A DNA stretch of 64,000 nucleotides, taken from positions 124,001 through 188,000 of the forward strand of contig JAYEVK010000351.1 of assembly GCA_036346275.1 (NCBI GenBank), written 5' to 3'. This document shows positions 22,045 to 35,275 of the stretch, piece after piece. Under the pieces are notes generated by a model. The model did not search any database, was not told the origin of the DNA, and worked only from the letters and a program-made list of their open reading frames with translations. The stretch comes from Otatea glauca (lineage: Eukaryota > Streptophyta > Magnoliopsida > Poales > Poaceae). A program made the translations under genes and the position numbers. The stretch's first letter is position 1, and each line of letters starts with the position of its first letter.

Positions 22045-23899
22045 TTGTTGATGAAGATCAAGCTGCGGGCTCGGAACCTCAGTGCGCCATCGATCCGGCA
22101 GCGACATCGGCGTGCACGAGGACCGGATGGCGCTCGACACCATCTGCGGCAGCGATGCCACGAAGATGATCTCCTTTATCGCGATCAAGCCGTCCACGGC
22201 GAGGCGTGGGAGTGTCTCCGAGTCATGCGGATCGGTGGCGACCGCATCCGGAAGACAGCGCCACAGCGGCTGCGGCGCCCGATCGAGCACTGGCGTTCGG
22301 GATGGCGAGGGCGTCGAGACTTCGCTCTCGCCTCACGGGCCTCGTCAATCAACTCGCCACCCTCGGCGATCGAGCCCCATCAAGGTCATCGAGAAGTACC
22401 TCGCGCCGCGCGTGGCGGTATAAACAATTGGTTATTTCCATGGAAACCACGCTCGACATCTCCACCCTCTCCGTCGAGAGATCACCGGCCGACTTCGGCG
22501 TCGGAGGACGATCCCGAGCTGCCTCCAACCCAGAGCGGGGGCAAGATGTACCTCACAGAGGAGCAATGGTGGAGCGGTACAAGCGAAGGAGCAAGAGAGC
22601 CCTCGAACCGCGGCGGCTCCTACAACCGCGGCAAGCGCCGTGGTCCAAAAAAAATCGCGGTGGCGGAACGCAGCGGGCCGCGGGAAGGGTCGGCCCGGGC
22701 GGGCCGCAGCGGCGACAAATGTCGCTCTGCGGCAAAATTGGCCATCGGGCCAAGGAGTGCGAGAGAAGGGAAGAGGGATGAGCGAGCCCACATGGCCCGA
22801 GGCAGCGAGCCCGACCTCCTCTTGATCCAAGGCGGCGCCATCCTCACCAAATCGCCGCCACCGCTACGAGCTCACCGTGCGAGCCCCCGAGTCATGCCGC
22901 CAAGCTACCCTCAATTCGGGGGCACCTGCACCTCATGCGGCACCTCATCCACAGCGGCCATTGCCGAAGCATGTCGGTGGTGGAGAGCAAGGTGTTCGCG
23001 GCTCGGCGGTGAGGAGGACCGCGACTCCAAGCGATGGATCTTCGACACTGGGGCCACCAACCACATGACAGGGTCCCGGGCGGCGTTCTTCGACCTCGAC
23101 ACAGGCATCACCGGCTCTTTGCTTTTCGTAGACGGATCTATGGTCCGGATCGAGGGATGCGGAACCATGCTCTTCGCATGCAAGAACGGCGAGCACCAGA
23201 CCCTTTCCAATACCTACTTCATCCCGCGCCTCACCGCCAACATCGTCAGCTGCGGTCAACTGGATGAAGGTGGGTTCCAAATCCTAATTGAGGACGGGAT
23301 ACTGCGGGTACGTGATGACCAGCGATGCCTCCTCGCCAAGATCCACCGGAGCGCGGGTCGGCTGTACGTGCTCGACATCAACATTGCACGACCAGTCTGC
23401 CTTGCCTCGCGTGCCGGTGAGGACGCCTGGCGTTGGCACGCTAGGTTCGACCATGTCAACTTCGCCGCATTGCGCAAGATGGGGCGCGAAGGCCTCGTCC
23501 GTGGCCTTCCCCTGCCGTCCCAAGTGGAGCAGGTGTGCGAGGCTTGTCTCGCCGGCAAGCATCGTCGCGCACCGTTCCCGCACCAAGCACAGCGCCGTTC
23601 CACCGAAGCACTCGAGCTGATCCACGGCGATCTCTGCGGCCCGATCAGCCCGGCGACACCGAGCGGGAACCGCTACTTCCTCCTCCTCGTCGACGACTAC
23701 AGCCGGTTCATGTGGGTGGTGTTGCGCCCATCAAAGACGCCGCACGAGCGCCATCAAGCGCATCAAGCGGCGCAGAGCGCAAGAGTGGCAGCGGTGCGCG
23801 CTCTACGCACGGATCGCGTGGGAGAGTTCACGGCGGCAGACTTCAATAGATACTGCGCCGAGCTCGGAGTATGGCGTGTGGTGACCGCGCCGTACGCAC
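22045..23899 (+). pseudogene. Copia B gag-pol, 5' part (gag, protease, integrase start)
   Basis: A single long open frame runs from 22045 to the insertion point but is a mosaic. The true gag frame shifts (YKQLVISMETTLDISTLSVE is in another frame near 22425), and the zinc-knuckle region (LCGKIGHRAKEC, near 22720-22765) has lost its first Cys and is out of frame. From about 23000 the frame is genuine. It contains the protease motif DTGATNHMTGS, the GAG-pre-integrase WHARFDHVNFAALRKMG and CEACLAGKH, and the integrase core start HGDLCGPI, FLLLVDDYSRFMWV. It is interrupted at 23899 by the Tekay element within the integrase core, in the APY/APQQNG segment. The 200 bp between 21845 and 22044 are untranslated leader. 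Confidence 0.85.
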
Positions 23900-26800
23900 T
23901 GTCGGGACCCGACTATGCAAATCCGGACCCTCTGTGTATACTGCACTAGTCCAGGATCACGCTAGTGCACACAGGCTCAACATCAGTAAATATCACAATC
24001 ATACATAGTGGAAATATTATGAAAGACATCATATGATACATACTACTAGTTGAATGACCTTATGGTCCACTTACATGACTATGCCTCGTAAGGCTGAATA
24101 ATATATTAAAATGCAGCGGAATGAAAACGTAGACAACCCCTCAGTATACCACAGTAAGCGACAAGGCTTGCGCCCTAAACATTCGTCTCCTCTGGAATCT
24201 TTCCTCCAGCATTGATGTAGACTCTTCAACTGGTGAGGTTATTGTTGGCAAGGGTGAGTAGTTAAAGCACTCAACAAGTTGTGCACATAATGCAATTCTA
24301 TGTAACTATATGCAAGGCTTATTCCAAAGGATAGGCTATCATGGCTATTTTGCAACAAAGCAGCATTTACGAACAAATACAATAAATAGATTGTAAAGAC
24401 GGTAAAACAAATAACAATAATGATAGATTCAGCTTTTCTCAACTAAACCAAGTTTCCACTCCTAAGTCAAATTCCATCTTCCATATGGCATTCCGCCATC
24501 CCAACCAAGTTGTTCATTTTAATTAAGCTAACCCTTAACTGTAATTCCCGAGCATTGCTCAATACCGTGAGCACGGCTATCCGAATAGATTTACACTCTG
24601 CAGAGATTATGCACTTTACCCACGCGACATGATCGTCTTTTGGTGCCATGCAATTAACACACTTCCTTTGGTATGTCGTGAAGAGATCATGACAAAGTCT
24701 TTACAATGCTCGCTTAATCGATTACTACCCGCTAAGGTTTCAACATCTGGTGGGTCGAAAACCATAACCAGGGCCCCCTCTTGCGCCATGTGAATTACTC
24801 CATAACTCGGGAACTCACACCGACCAAGATAGTACCAAAGTTAAGACATTGCAAATTAATCAGCTTGGCTGGCCCATACCAGACATGTGGTGCATGTTTG
24901 ACTCAGGTCAAAGGCTTACAAGGTTAAGTCCTTAGAGTGATCAGGGCAAGACATCCACATACCCTCGCCCATTGGGCCCACCTTGGCATACTAAGCCTTG
25001 TCACTTGCCCCAATCTAAGTTATTATCACCCAGTTGATTACCAAGCACCACGTGCCATCAACAATTCAACATCGTTGCGTGACATGACTCGCCACAACAA
25101 CTCAATCTCATCGTGTGATTCCACATGACACACAAGTTCTTAACATTGTTCCATATTCCATTAATCAAGATTAATTATCAATGATTCTGACACATGTGAT
25201 GACGTGGCATGGCTAAGCAACTAATACGGACTAACCATCCAATGCTGATTATAATTATTAACCAACTATATTCAACCAATCTAGGGTGACAATAGATCAT
25301 GGCATACAAATGACAAGGTAGGGTATAAATCAATCTGGTATATTAGCTAAACCCAATCTAAATTGAAACAATCGTATACTTGAAATAATATGCAATAGGG
25401 TAAACAAATATAGCAATTTTATAAACATGGGTTCAACATGATCAAAGCACAACTTGCCTTGGAATAGGTTCTGATCTTGTTCTGGAACTCGCTCTTGAGT
25501 TGCTGGATCTTCCTCCGAAGCGTCGCACAATTCAACGTCTACGCGTACCGAAGAAGAAAAACAAATAAATACCAAAACAGAGAGCAAATGAACTCCAAAA
25601 ATCAATTAAAATACACCATTAAATAGATCTCAATTTTACAAATTTTTAGAAATTTGAATCAATCAAATCCGAGTTACGATGCAAAAGATATAGCCTTCTG
25701 AAGTTTGAAATAAATACTGAAATTGCAAAAATTAGAAAATCAGAATTAACAGATTTATTTTTATTCGAAAAACCGATTTATAGCGCAAGCATGACGTCAG
25801 CCTGGCGCCCGACCAATCGAGCTTGCCACGTGGTTCGGTGCATAGACTCGGTCCACGGCCCGCGCCGACCACGGTGGACTCGGCTCGCGTGCGCCGGGCT
25901 CTGCGCGGAAACGCGCGTCACGTGTTTGGCTGCGGCGACGGCTCCATCCGATGCGCCCAGATCCGATCGTACGGCTACGAGACTAGAGCAACGTGGCGCT
26001 CCTTCCACCGCTCATCGCTCATCCAACGGCTCACCTTACCCGTGTAGATTACTGTCGAAGCGATGACGTGGCTTGATCTTGAACGGACGATGCAGATCCA
26101 ACGGCTCCCGAGCTTCTCGATGCTAACGGCGGCACGGCGACAAGATCCTCACCGTACTTGGGAACGAAGGCCACCGAGTCGGCGGAAGAAAGGATCTTCC
26201 GCGACGTTTTCACCCTCCACGAACGTGAATCGTCGCGGAGATGACTCTGGCGGCCTCGGCAAAGACGGAAACCCAACGGACGGCGACGTTCTCGATCAAA
26301 ACTCGCGGCGGCGCACCCACGAACTGCGGCGAGGTCTGGCGGGTGCTACTGGACTCCACGGGCGGCGGCGCTTTAGAGAAAAGATGCGGCAGACGACGTC
26401 GAGTCTAAGGCCTACGGGTGGCGGCTTATATAGCGCTCACGGACGCGCAAACGATGACCTAGGTCAGCACGACGACGAACTCGTGAAGAACTTCGGACTC
26501 GCGACGCAGCGAAGACGAATTCCCTCAACCATCCCGTGTCCGATTGGCGGCCGCGATCTTGACGACGTGGCGAAATCCAAACCATGCCCGAGAATCCAAA
26601 GCGCGAGACGCTTAGGTTTCTTGCAAAGCCGCCAACCGTCGGATGGCGATCCAAAGGTCCACACCCAAGCTTCTAGAAGCGGGCCTAACGGGTCGCGCGA
26701 GTGAGCTGGCACTGCAGCGAGAGATGGGCTACGGCCCGATACTATTCCCAGATTTTCCGGCTTTTAATTAATAAAATAATTTTGGTAATTCAATTAATCA

Positions 26801-27060
26801 GTTTTAAGCAGAAATAATATGAGGAAAAATCCAAGAAAAATCTCAAAAATACCTTGAGACATGCTGGACTCAAATAAAATATTTTTGGCAAAACTTTGTT
26901 TTAAATTTGCATAAATTTAAATAGATTTGAACAAAAGGTCAGTATTCATAATTTAAAGTTAATTCAAATAAATCCAGAAAAATACAAATAAATTCCAGAA
27001 AATCACAAATGCACATATAAGCAATAAAATAATATTTGGGCAAATTTTTGGGATGTTACA
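23900..27060 (-). repeat. Tekay element 3' LTR
   Basis: 3161 bp, paired with 32138-35270. The AT-rich outer part matches almost perfectly. A GC-rich block at 25790-26700 differs by many small indels. No coding function is seen; open frames in the GC-rich block are compositional. Confidence 0.93.
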
Positions 27061-27076
27061 AACCTCCCCCTTAACA
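27061..27076 (-). other. Tekay polypurine tract
   Basis: On the - strand the sequence before the 3' LTR reads TGTTAAGGGGGAGGTT, the plus-strand priming site. Confidence 0.8.
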
Positions 27077-27124
27077 GAATCTCGACCCCGAGATTTAGGA
27101 CTAACTAGAGAATAGGTTCAGGAA

Positions 27125-29900
27125 TTATGACTTCAGATCTTCTTCTCGCTCCCATGTGGCTTCACTTTTAGAATGATTGCTCCACTGAACTCTGTAAAAG
27201 CGAATAGACTTGTTTCTGGTCTTGCGCTCCATAACATCCAAAATTCTGACTGGTTGCTCTTTGTACGTCAAATCTTCTTGCAGCTCTATTGCATCTAACG
27301 GGGTTTGCTCTGTTGGCACTCTGAGACATTTCTTGAGCTGTGACACATGGAATACGTCATGCACTCCTGCCAAAGACTGAGGCAACTCTAATTGATAAGC
27401 TACTTCTCCTCGACGGCTCAGAATCTTGAACGGACCAATATATCTTGGTGCAAGCTTCCCTTTAACGTGAAATCTTTTAACGCCCTTAAGAGGGGTAACC
27501 CTGAGATACACATGATCTTCTGGTTCAAAACTCAAATCTCGACGACGGTTATCTGCGTAGCTTTTCTGTCTCAGTGGTAGAGCGCGTGGTAGCTCAGTGG
27601 TATCTTCAACCTCTCTCTGATCATTGCGACTTGACTTTCGGCTTCCTCGAGAATATCTGGCCCAAAAACCAAACGTTCTCCTGTTTCGTTCCAATTCAAC
27701 GGAGTACGACAAGCACGTCCATACAACGCCTCAAATGGTGACATCTGCAGGCTAGCTTGATAGCTATTATTGTAACTGAATTCTGCGTATAGCAAACATT
27801 TATCCCATGACGTAGCATAAGCTAATGCACAAGCTCTCAACATATCCCTTCTAGATTCTCGACCATTCTCAACGCTAGGTATCTTATTACTGATTTGCCT
27901 CTTACTTCCCCTCAAAACTCTGCACCAGCTGTAACAATACTTGCTGATCTATGATGCATTGCTCTTATTCCCTAACACACATCACACAAAGCGATATTTT
28001 CAGCCACTTCACGCTTCGCTATCAAATCCTTTCCTTAAGACCTTGATATATCTTAACACCTTTTTGGATGAATTGAATACTTAGAATCATGAGCTTCTTC
28101 CAACATCAACTGCTTAAGCTCTTTCTTGTTCGATACTTAGATTCGACCTTTAAACCGTGTGGTTCCTTGGTTATCCATGGTAAAATCCTCGGCTAAGCCT
28201 TCATCCTTCCGACCACTTCGATCGATCTTCAAGCATTGGCTTAACTTTCAAAGCGACTATAAATCCTTGTGAAACCACTTCTAATTTCAACTTTTGAAAC
28301 TCTTTGCACAATTTCTATTGATCACTTGATATTGGTGTATTGGTACTATGGCCTTTACGACTTAAGATATCGGATACCACATTAGCCTTACCAGGATGGT
28401 AACGGATCCCAGCCTTATAATACTTAATCAACTCTAACCATCCTTTTCGTTCCATATTAAGGTCTGCACTTCGAACTCTTATGGTCTGTACATATCACCA
28501 ATAATATAATGACGTAATAACTTCAAAGCATGCACTACAGTAGCAATTTCCAATTCATGCGTAGCATAGTTCTCTTCATGTGGCCTCAACCGTCCTGATG
28601 CATAGGCAACAACTTCACCTTTCTGCATTAACACACATCCAAGATTTTGTCTTGAGGCATCATAGTATATATCACAACCGCGTTTGCACATCTGGCAACA
28701 CTAAGACAGGTGCTATCGTCAAACGTTTCCTCAATCACAGAAAACTCTTTTCGCACTACGGCGTCCATGCAAACTTCTTCTCCTAATTGCCTAAGCGGTC
28801 TCGGTTGCTCCCACGTAACATCGCTTTTGGTTGGATCCACGATAGCTCCTTTAGCAGTCATCTCATGACAAGAAATTTAACTTTCTCCTTCCAAAGTCAC
28901 ATTTGCTAAACTTAGCATACAACCATTGGTCTAGCAACCTTTCCAAAACTAATCCCAACTTGTTCCGCATACTTTCCTTTTGACTTGAAGTAAACAAAAA
29001 CATCCCACCTATACACCATAATAGCTTGACCAATTTCCCATGGAACTCCATTCGTCATGTCCATAAATTCTGTAATGGCATTGATCATTCTTGCGAACAC
29101 TGCTGTAAACCCACACTGTCCATAATGCGTAGAAACTCTGACCTAAGAACATTCTCTGCACAGATTACGAATCGATGATAACTTGATCGAAGATCTATCC
29201 TGAGAACACTCCGGTCCCTTTTTGGTGATCAAACCAATTACGATCTGGGCGCGAATACTTACCCTTTTGATCATCACCTCATTAAACTCTCGACGATCGA
29301 TACACATTCCTGAGCTCCCATTTTTAAACAGGTGCTCCCTATGGTGACAAATTGGTTCTAGTGAACCACCTTTCTAGCAACTCTTCGGTTTGCTTCTTCA
29401 TCTCAACTAGCTCATCAATAGGCATTCGATGAGGTCTCTTTACTTTGGCGTTGTACGAGGACTAACTCCATCACACACTTGATCTCTCGATCGGTGGGAT
29501 TCTTTGAAACACCTCTTGATACTCTCTAACAATCGATACCTCTTCAAAGTGACAACTTCCACACTATTGACCTTCACCGCCAACACGAACCGTAGTCATT
29601 TGAAATTCCATTTTCCGCTTTGGGGCTTTTAGTCGACACAATTCTTTGACCAAACTCCGGGATGACCTTATGTCCGGACGACCAATTCATTTCAGGAGTA
29701 GCATCTCGGGTCTGATATCCAATATCGCTCGCTAGGAACTTTTCTCCAACTTAACTCCATCACATTCTAGGTTAGATCAAGCAATAGTGTACTTTCTGAC
29801 CATGATAATTCCTCGAGCTGAATATCTTTACAAACACCACTGAACTGATCATCGTTGCACACGCAACATCTTCAGGTGAACCGTCAACATAGGGGAATAC
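27125..29900 (-). pseudogene. Tekay pol (RT, RNase H, integrase, chromodomain), decayed
   Basis: Read right to left. RT remains near 28863-29480 include YAKFSKCDF. RNase H at 28479-28691 has the YDASRQNLGCVLMQKGEVV stretch and LRPHEENYATHELE. Integrase at 27571-27915 has SWDKCLLYAEFSYNNSYQAS and MSPFEALYGRACRTPL. The C-terminal part at 27125-27570 has DHVYLRVTPLKGVKRFHVKG and GVHDVFHVSQLKKCLR. The chain ends in a chromodomain-like FYRVQWSNHSKSEATWERE near 27130-27190, thought to direct insertion into heterochromatin. Frameshifts separate every domain, and protease sequence is not clearly readable. The copy is defective. Confidence 0.85.
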
Positions 29901-30129
29901 TCAGAAACATCCTTTATCATTAATGCTTTTATCCCAACACTTCACATATCAACCTCTCAACCATCTTTACTTTATTTATTTAGGCACGAAAATCTTTACA
30001 TGGAATTCATCTCTAGTCACTTTTCTTTTACAAACGAGGGTATGACACTTGCATAGGCTAAAATCATCGCTCTAAATTTCCTCGATTGGCATTGGCGTTG
30101 AAGTTTTTGGTCGAAGTAATTGAGATTGA

Positions 30130-30900
30130 CTTGTCTTGGGCGATCACTTCCTTATGAGGGCAATTATTGGCAAAGTGCCCGGCTTGTTCTGTGTATAGCA
30201 AAGCTTAGGGCCACCTATCTTCCCGAGCATTCATCGACTGAGGCGGTGTCTTTATTGAGACGCCTCTTCTTCAATTAATTCTTTGCACAAACCTCTCTTG
30301 CAACCTTATTGCTCTCGTTTGGCGTTATGAACTTGGTGAGGTAACTTCAGGAAGGACCGCGTCAGTAGGAGACTCTAGATTCTTTCGCGGGCATTTCTTA
30401 ACAAAATGGCCTTCCTCATGACATAGTAGCACAAGCGTTTTATTTGTTGTGCCTTCTTTGAGTGCTGCTACATGCACATTATTGTCTTCTTGTGGCGTCA
30501 TGGTGGTTGCTTCGTAGGGCATTTTCTAGACCAATGGCCTTCTTCATCACACAGAAACATCTTTGTTGGATCGCCAATTACTTCTTTCTTGACGAGGGCC
30601 AACAGATTAAGGTATTGTGTCCTTAGCTCTTCGAGGCACCTCTTTGCACTGGCCGACGTTCCGCCTCCTCTTGACGACTCTTGAGCAACTACGGCTCGAA
30701 GATTCTTTTGCGATCTTTGAATTACAGCAGTAACTATTGGATCCAGAGGACATTGAGCTGGACCATGATCTCGGCCTTCACAAAGGTAACATGTGATGTC
30801 ACTCATAGGACATTCTCCCAGAGAATGACTTCCTTCACAGCTGGAGCAATTAATCGCATGCTCGTCGGTATGTCCTATCTCCACAGCGAATGCATGCACG
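30130..30900 (-). pseudogene. Tekay gag, zinc-knuckle region with several CCHC-like motifs
   Basis: Five knuckle-like motifs can be read from right to left: CSSCEGSHSLGECP, CYLCEGRDHGPAQCP, FLCDEEGHWSRKCP (first Cys replaced), LLCHEEGHFVKKCP (first Cys replaced) and EQAGHFANNCPHK (N-terminal half lost). Two are complete or nearly so. Knuckles bind and package genomic RNA. One to three is usual for gypsy gag; five is more than I expect. Confidence 0.7.
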
Positions 30901-31060
30901 ATCTTCGATTTGTTTGGTTGTGACTTCGAGAGCGACTCTTAGATGTTGAACAAGGTGTAAGGATAATATTATGCTCGTATCTATCGTGACCATCTGTCTC
31001 CGGGTGAGGCAAAGAGATTAAAAGCAACAACAAATTCATTCCAAGTGATATTCGCGGGCT

Positions 31061-31405
31061 TCATGAATAAAGACAATATTTCTTCCACCATTTAGCAAAT
31101 GATTCCTTATGGCGATAAGAAGCATACGGGACTTTCTCATCGCCTTCACACCGAGCAATGAGCGGCTTCCTCTCAATGGTCTTGAGCCAATCATCCGCTT
31201 CCGATGGTAATACATTTCCTGAAAACACCGGCGGGCGAGTCCTTATGAATTCTGATAACCTTGAGTAGGGACGGAAATCATTGGTAGCATCTTGGAACAT
31301 TTCGTTGACATTGGCTTGGTTAGTCATATTCCGCATCTGCTTCATCATTGCATGCATCAACTGAGTCTGAGCAGTCAAGAACTCTCTGAAACTCTGTATA
31401 TCCAT
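31061..31405 (-). pseudogene. Tekay gag N-terminal and capsid part, truncated
   Basis: It opens MDIQSFREFLTAQTQLMHAM and continues to FIRTRPPVFSGNVLPSEADD and WLKTIERK, the usual start of the retrotransposon gag domain. After about 31130 the sequence deviates (KVPYASYRHKESFAKWW), suggesting a deletion that joins distant gag parts. 30900-31060 is a decayed continuation. Confidence 0.75.
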
Positions 31406-32121
31406 CTGTACTGACGATTGAAGAACTAATCCATTATTGAGGTTCTTCTTGGATTGATTTTCACTTCACGATTCTCGTAGTTTCCTCAAGTCGAACCATC
31501 CGCTTGATTGCTTCACTTGGTTAGGGAAGAGGGAATAGCATAGGTAAGAAGCGAGATCCTAAAGCGGGGAGATAGGTTTAACCCAATAACTTAAGCAAAG
31601 TATTAATAACTTGGTATGGTTGCATATATAAGCCTAAAAGCTCGCAACACATACGCACACTCAAAGAATCAAGGAAGAACCAATTCAACCTATACACACA
31701 AAACTACCGCCACAGGGTAACACTTCTATCTTAAGCGCACGCGACTCCCACACATGAGTCTCAACGGCTACTCAAGCATAGGTCATCTAACTTCGGAACA
31801 CTTCATCGATCTACTCCTTCCTTGAGCTCGATGATTCCCTCCTTCTTGATCTTGTGGTTGACGCGAACACTTGATGCTTTCTTCTATGATGTGGCACGTC
31901 AACTACCAAGACAACTCGGATAAGGTTTTTAACTCGATCCGGGGAGAGAGAGAGAAATTCAAATAGGGGAAAAGGAAATTTTTGACAAGGAAAGGAATAG
32001 AAGAATAGGATAAGTCTAGAACATATTATTCTTCCAAGTTAATTCTTTTCTTTAGAAAATAATTTTGAAGTTCCTATAGAGACGACCAGACTATCTAGGG
32101 TCAAGGCCTACAGTCAGTATG
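31406..32121 (-). other. Tekay untranslated leader
   Basis: Between the primer-binding site and gag. No coding frame; purine-rich on the + strand near 31940-32060. Confidence 0.6.
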
Positions 32122-32133
32122 GCTCTGATACCA
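32122..32133 (-). other. Tekay primer-binding site
   Basis: On the - strand this reads TGGTATCAGAGC, an exact initiator-methionine tRNA complement, four bases inside the 5' LTR. Confidence 0.92.
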
Positions 32134-32137
32134 CTTA

Positions 32138-35100
32138 TGTCGGGACCCGAATATGCAAATCCGGACCCTCTGTGTATACTGCACTAGTCCAGGATCACGC
32201 TAGTGCACACAGGCTCAACATCAGTAAATATCACAATCATACATAGTGGAAATATTATGAAAGACATCATATGATACATACTACTAGTTGAATGACCTTA
32301 TGGTCCACTTACATGACTATGCCTCGCAAGGCTAAATAATATATTAAACTGCAGCGGAATGAAAACGTAGACAACCCCTCAGTATACCACAGTAATCGAC
32401 AAGGCTTGCGCCTAAACATTCGTCTCCTCACGGAATCTTTCCTCCAGCATTGATGTAGACTCTTCAACTGGTGAGGTTATTGTTGGCAAGGGTGAGTAGT
32501 TAAAGCACTCAACAAGTTGTGCACATAATGCAATTCTATGTAACTATATGCAAGGCTTATTCCAAAGGATAGGCTATCATGGCTATTTTGCAACAAAGCA
32601 GCATTTACGAACAAATACAATAAATAGATTGTAAAGACGGTAAAACAAATAACAATAATGATAGATTCAGCTTTACTTAACTAAACCAAGTTTCCACTCC
32701 TAAGTCAAATTCCATCTTCCATATGGCATTCCGCCATCCCAACCAAGTTGTTCATTTTAATTAAGCTAACCCTTAACTGTAATTCCCGAGCATTGCTCAA
32801 TACCGCGAGCACGGCTATCCGAATAGATTTACACTCTGCAGAGATTATGCACTTTACCCATACGACATGATCGTCTTTTGGTGCCATGCAATTAACACAC
32901 TTCCTTTGGTATGTCGGCGAAGAGATCATGACAAAGCCTTTACAATGCTCTGGCTTAATCCAGTACTACCCGCTAAGGTTTCAACACTGGTGGGTCTGAA
33001 AACCATAACCAGGGCCCCCCTCTTGCGCCATGTGAATTACTCCATAACTCGGGAACTCACACCGACCAAGATAGTACCAAAGTTAAGACATTGCAAATTA
33101 ATCAGCTTGGCTGACCCATACCAGACATGTGGTTGCATGTTTGACTCAGGTCAAAGGCTTACAAGGTTAAGTCCTTAGAGTGATCAGGGCAAGACATCCA
33201 CATACCCTCTGCCCATTGGACCCACCTTGGCATACTCGCCCCTTATCACTTGCCCCAATCTAAGTTATTATCACCCAGTTGATTACCAAGCACCACGTGC
33301 CATCAACAATTCAACATCGTTGCGTGACATGACTCGCCACAACAACTCAATCTCATCGTGTGATTCCACATGACACACAAGTTCTTAACATTGTTCCATA
33401 TTCCATTAATCAAGATTAATTATCAATGATTCTGACACATGTGATGACGTGGCATGGCTAAGCAACTAATACGGACTAACCATCCAATGCTGATTATAAT
33501 TATTAACCAACTATATTCAACCAATCTAGGGTGACAATAGATCATGGCATACAAATGACAAGGTAGGGTATAAATCAATCTGGTATATTAGCTAAACCCA
33601 ATCTAAATTGAAACAATCGTATACTTGAAATAATATGCAATAGGGTAAACAAATATAGCAATTTTATAAACATGGGTTCAACATGATCAAAGCACAACTT
33701 GCCTTGGAATAGGTTCTGATCTTGTTCTGGAACTCGCTCTTGAGTTGCTTTGGATCTTCCTCAAGCGTCGCACAATTCAACGTCTACGCTGCATCAAGAA
33801 GAAAAGCAAATAAATACCAAAACAGAGAGCAAATGAACTCCAAAAATCAATTAAAATACACCATTAAATAGATCTCAATTTTACAAATTTTTAGAAATTT
33901 GAATCACTCAAATCTGAGTTACGATACAAAAGATATAGCCTTCTGAAGTTTGAAATAAATCAAATTGCAAAAATTAGAAAATCGAATTAATGATTTATTT
34001 TTATTCGAAAAACCGATTTATGACGCAAGCATGACGTCAGCCCTGGCGCCACCAATCGAGCTTGCCACGTGGTTCGGTGCATAGACTCGGTCCACGGCCC
34101 GCCACCACGGTGGACTCGGCTCGCGGTAACCGGGGCTCTCGCGACACGCGCCGCTACTGTGTTTGGTCTGGCGACGGCTCCATCCGATGCGCCGGATCCG
34201 ATCGTGCGGCCACGAGACTAGAGCAGCGTGGCGCTCCTTGCACCGCTCATCGCTCATCCAACGGCTCACCTTACCCGTAGATTGCGCCGAGCGATGGCGT
34301 GGCTTGATCTTGAAGCGGACGATGCGGATCCAACGGCTCCCGAGCTTTCGATGCTAACGGCGCACGGCGACAAGATCCTCACCGCATTTGGGAACGAAGG
34401 GCACCGAGACGGCGGAAGAAAGGATCTTCGCGACGTTTTCACCCTCCACGGACGCCGAATCGTCGCGGAGATGACTCTGGCGGCCTCGGCAAAGACGGAA
34501 ACCCAACGGACAACGACATTCTCGATCAAAACTTCGCGGCGCACCCACGAATCGCGGCGAGGTGCGGCGGGTGCATGGACTCCACGGCGGCGCACTTTAG
34601 AGAAAAGATGCGCAGACGACGCCGAGTCTAAGGCCTACGGTGGCGGCTTATATAGCGCCACGGACGCGCAAACGATGACCTAGGTCAAGACGGCGACGAA
34701 CTTCGTGAAGAACTCGGACTCGCGACGCAACGAAGCGAACTCCCTCAACCGCCCACGTGTCCGATTGGCGGCCACGATCTTGACGACGTGGCGAAATCCA
34801 AACCATGTCCCAGAATCCAAAGGCGCAGACGCTAGGTTTCTTACAAGTGCCGACCGTCGGATGACGATCCAAAAGTCCACACCAAGCTTCTAGAACCGGG
34901 CCTAACAGGCTGCGAGTGAGCCGACTGCAAGAGAGATGGGCTTTACCGATACTATTCCCAGATTTTCCGGCTTTTAATTAATAAAATAATTCTGGTAATT
35001 CAATTAATCAGTTTTAAGCAGAAATAATATGAGGAAAAATCCAAGAAAAATCCCAAAAATACCTTGAGACATGCTGGACTCAAATAAAATATTTTTGGCA

Positions 35101-35270
35101 AAACTTTGTTTTAAATTTGCATAAATTTAAATAGATTTGAACAAAAGGTCAATATTCATAATTTAAAGTTAATTCAAATAAATCCAGAAAAATTCAAATA
35201 AATTCCACAAAATCACAAATGCACATCTAAGCAATAAAATAATATTTGGGCAAATTTTTGGGATGTTACA
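32138..35270 (-). repeat. Tekay element 5' LTR
   Basis: 3133 bp partner of 23900-27060, with the same TGTCGGGACC / TGTTACA edges. Confidence 0.93.
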
Positions 35271-35275
35271 CGCAC

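Larger units (their letters stand above)
23900..35270 (-). mobile_element. Tekay-type gypsy (chromovirus) LTR retrotransposon, 11.4 kb
   Basis: A Ty3/gypsy element lies in reverse orientation within the copia B integrase. Its + strand edges are TGTCGGGACC..TGTTACA, with target duplication CGCAC at 23895-23899 and 35271-35275. LTRs of 3161 and 3133 bp flank a 5.1 kb interior (27061-32137). The interior carries, from right to left, primer-binding site, gag, several zinc knuckles, RT, RNase H, integrase and a C-terminal chromodomain. Long LTRs plus a chromodomain place it with the Tekay/Del clade. Pol has many frameshifts and stops. Confidence 0.93.

Noticed and set aside
22045..23949. A 634-codon frame as an intact copia polyprotein
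   Set aside because: The first third is a wrong-frame reading of gag; only from about 23000 does it match protease and integrase, and the end reads into the gypsy LTR.
25790..26712. Arg-rich ORFs of 75-213 codons in the GC-rich part of the Tekay LTR
   Set aside because: They recur in shifted, broken form in the second LTR (34030-34890) and have no family features; LTR sequence, not genes.
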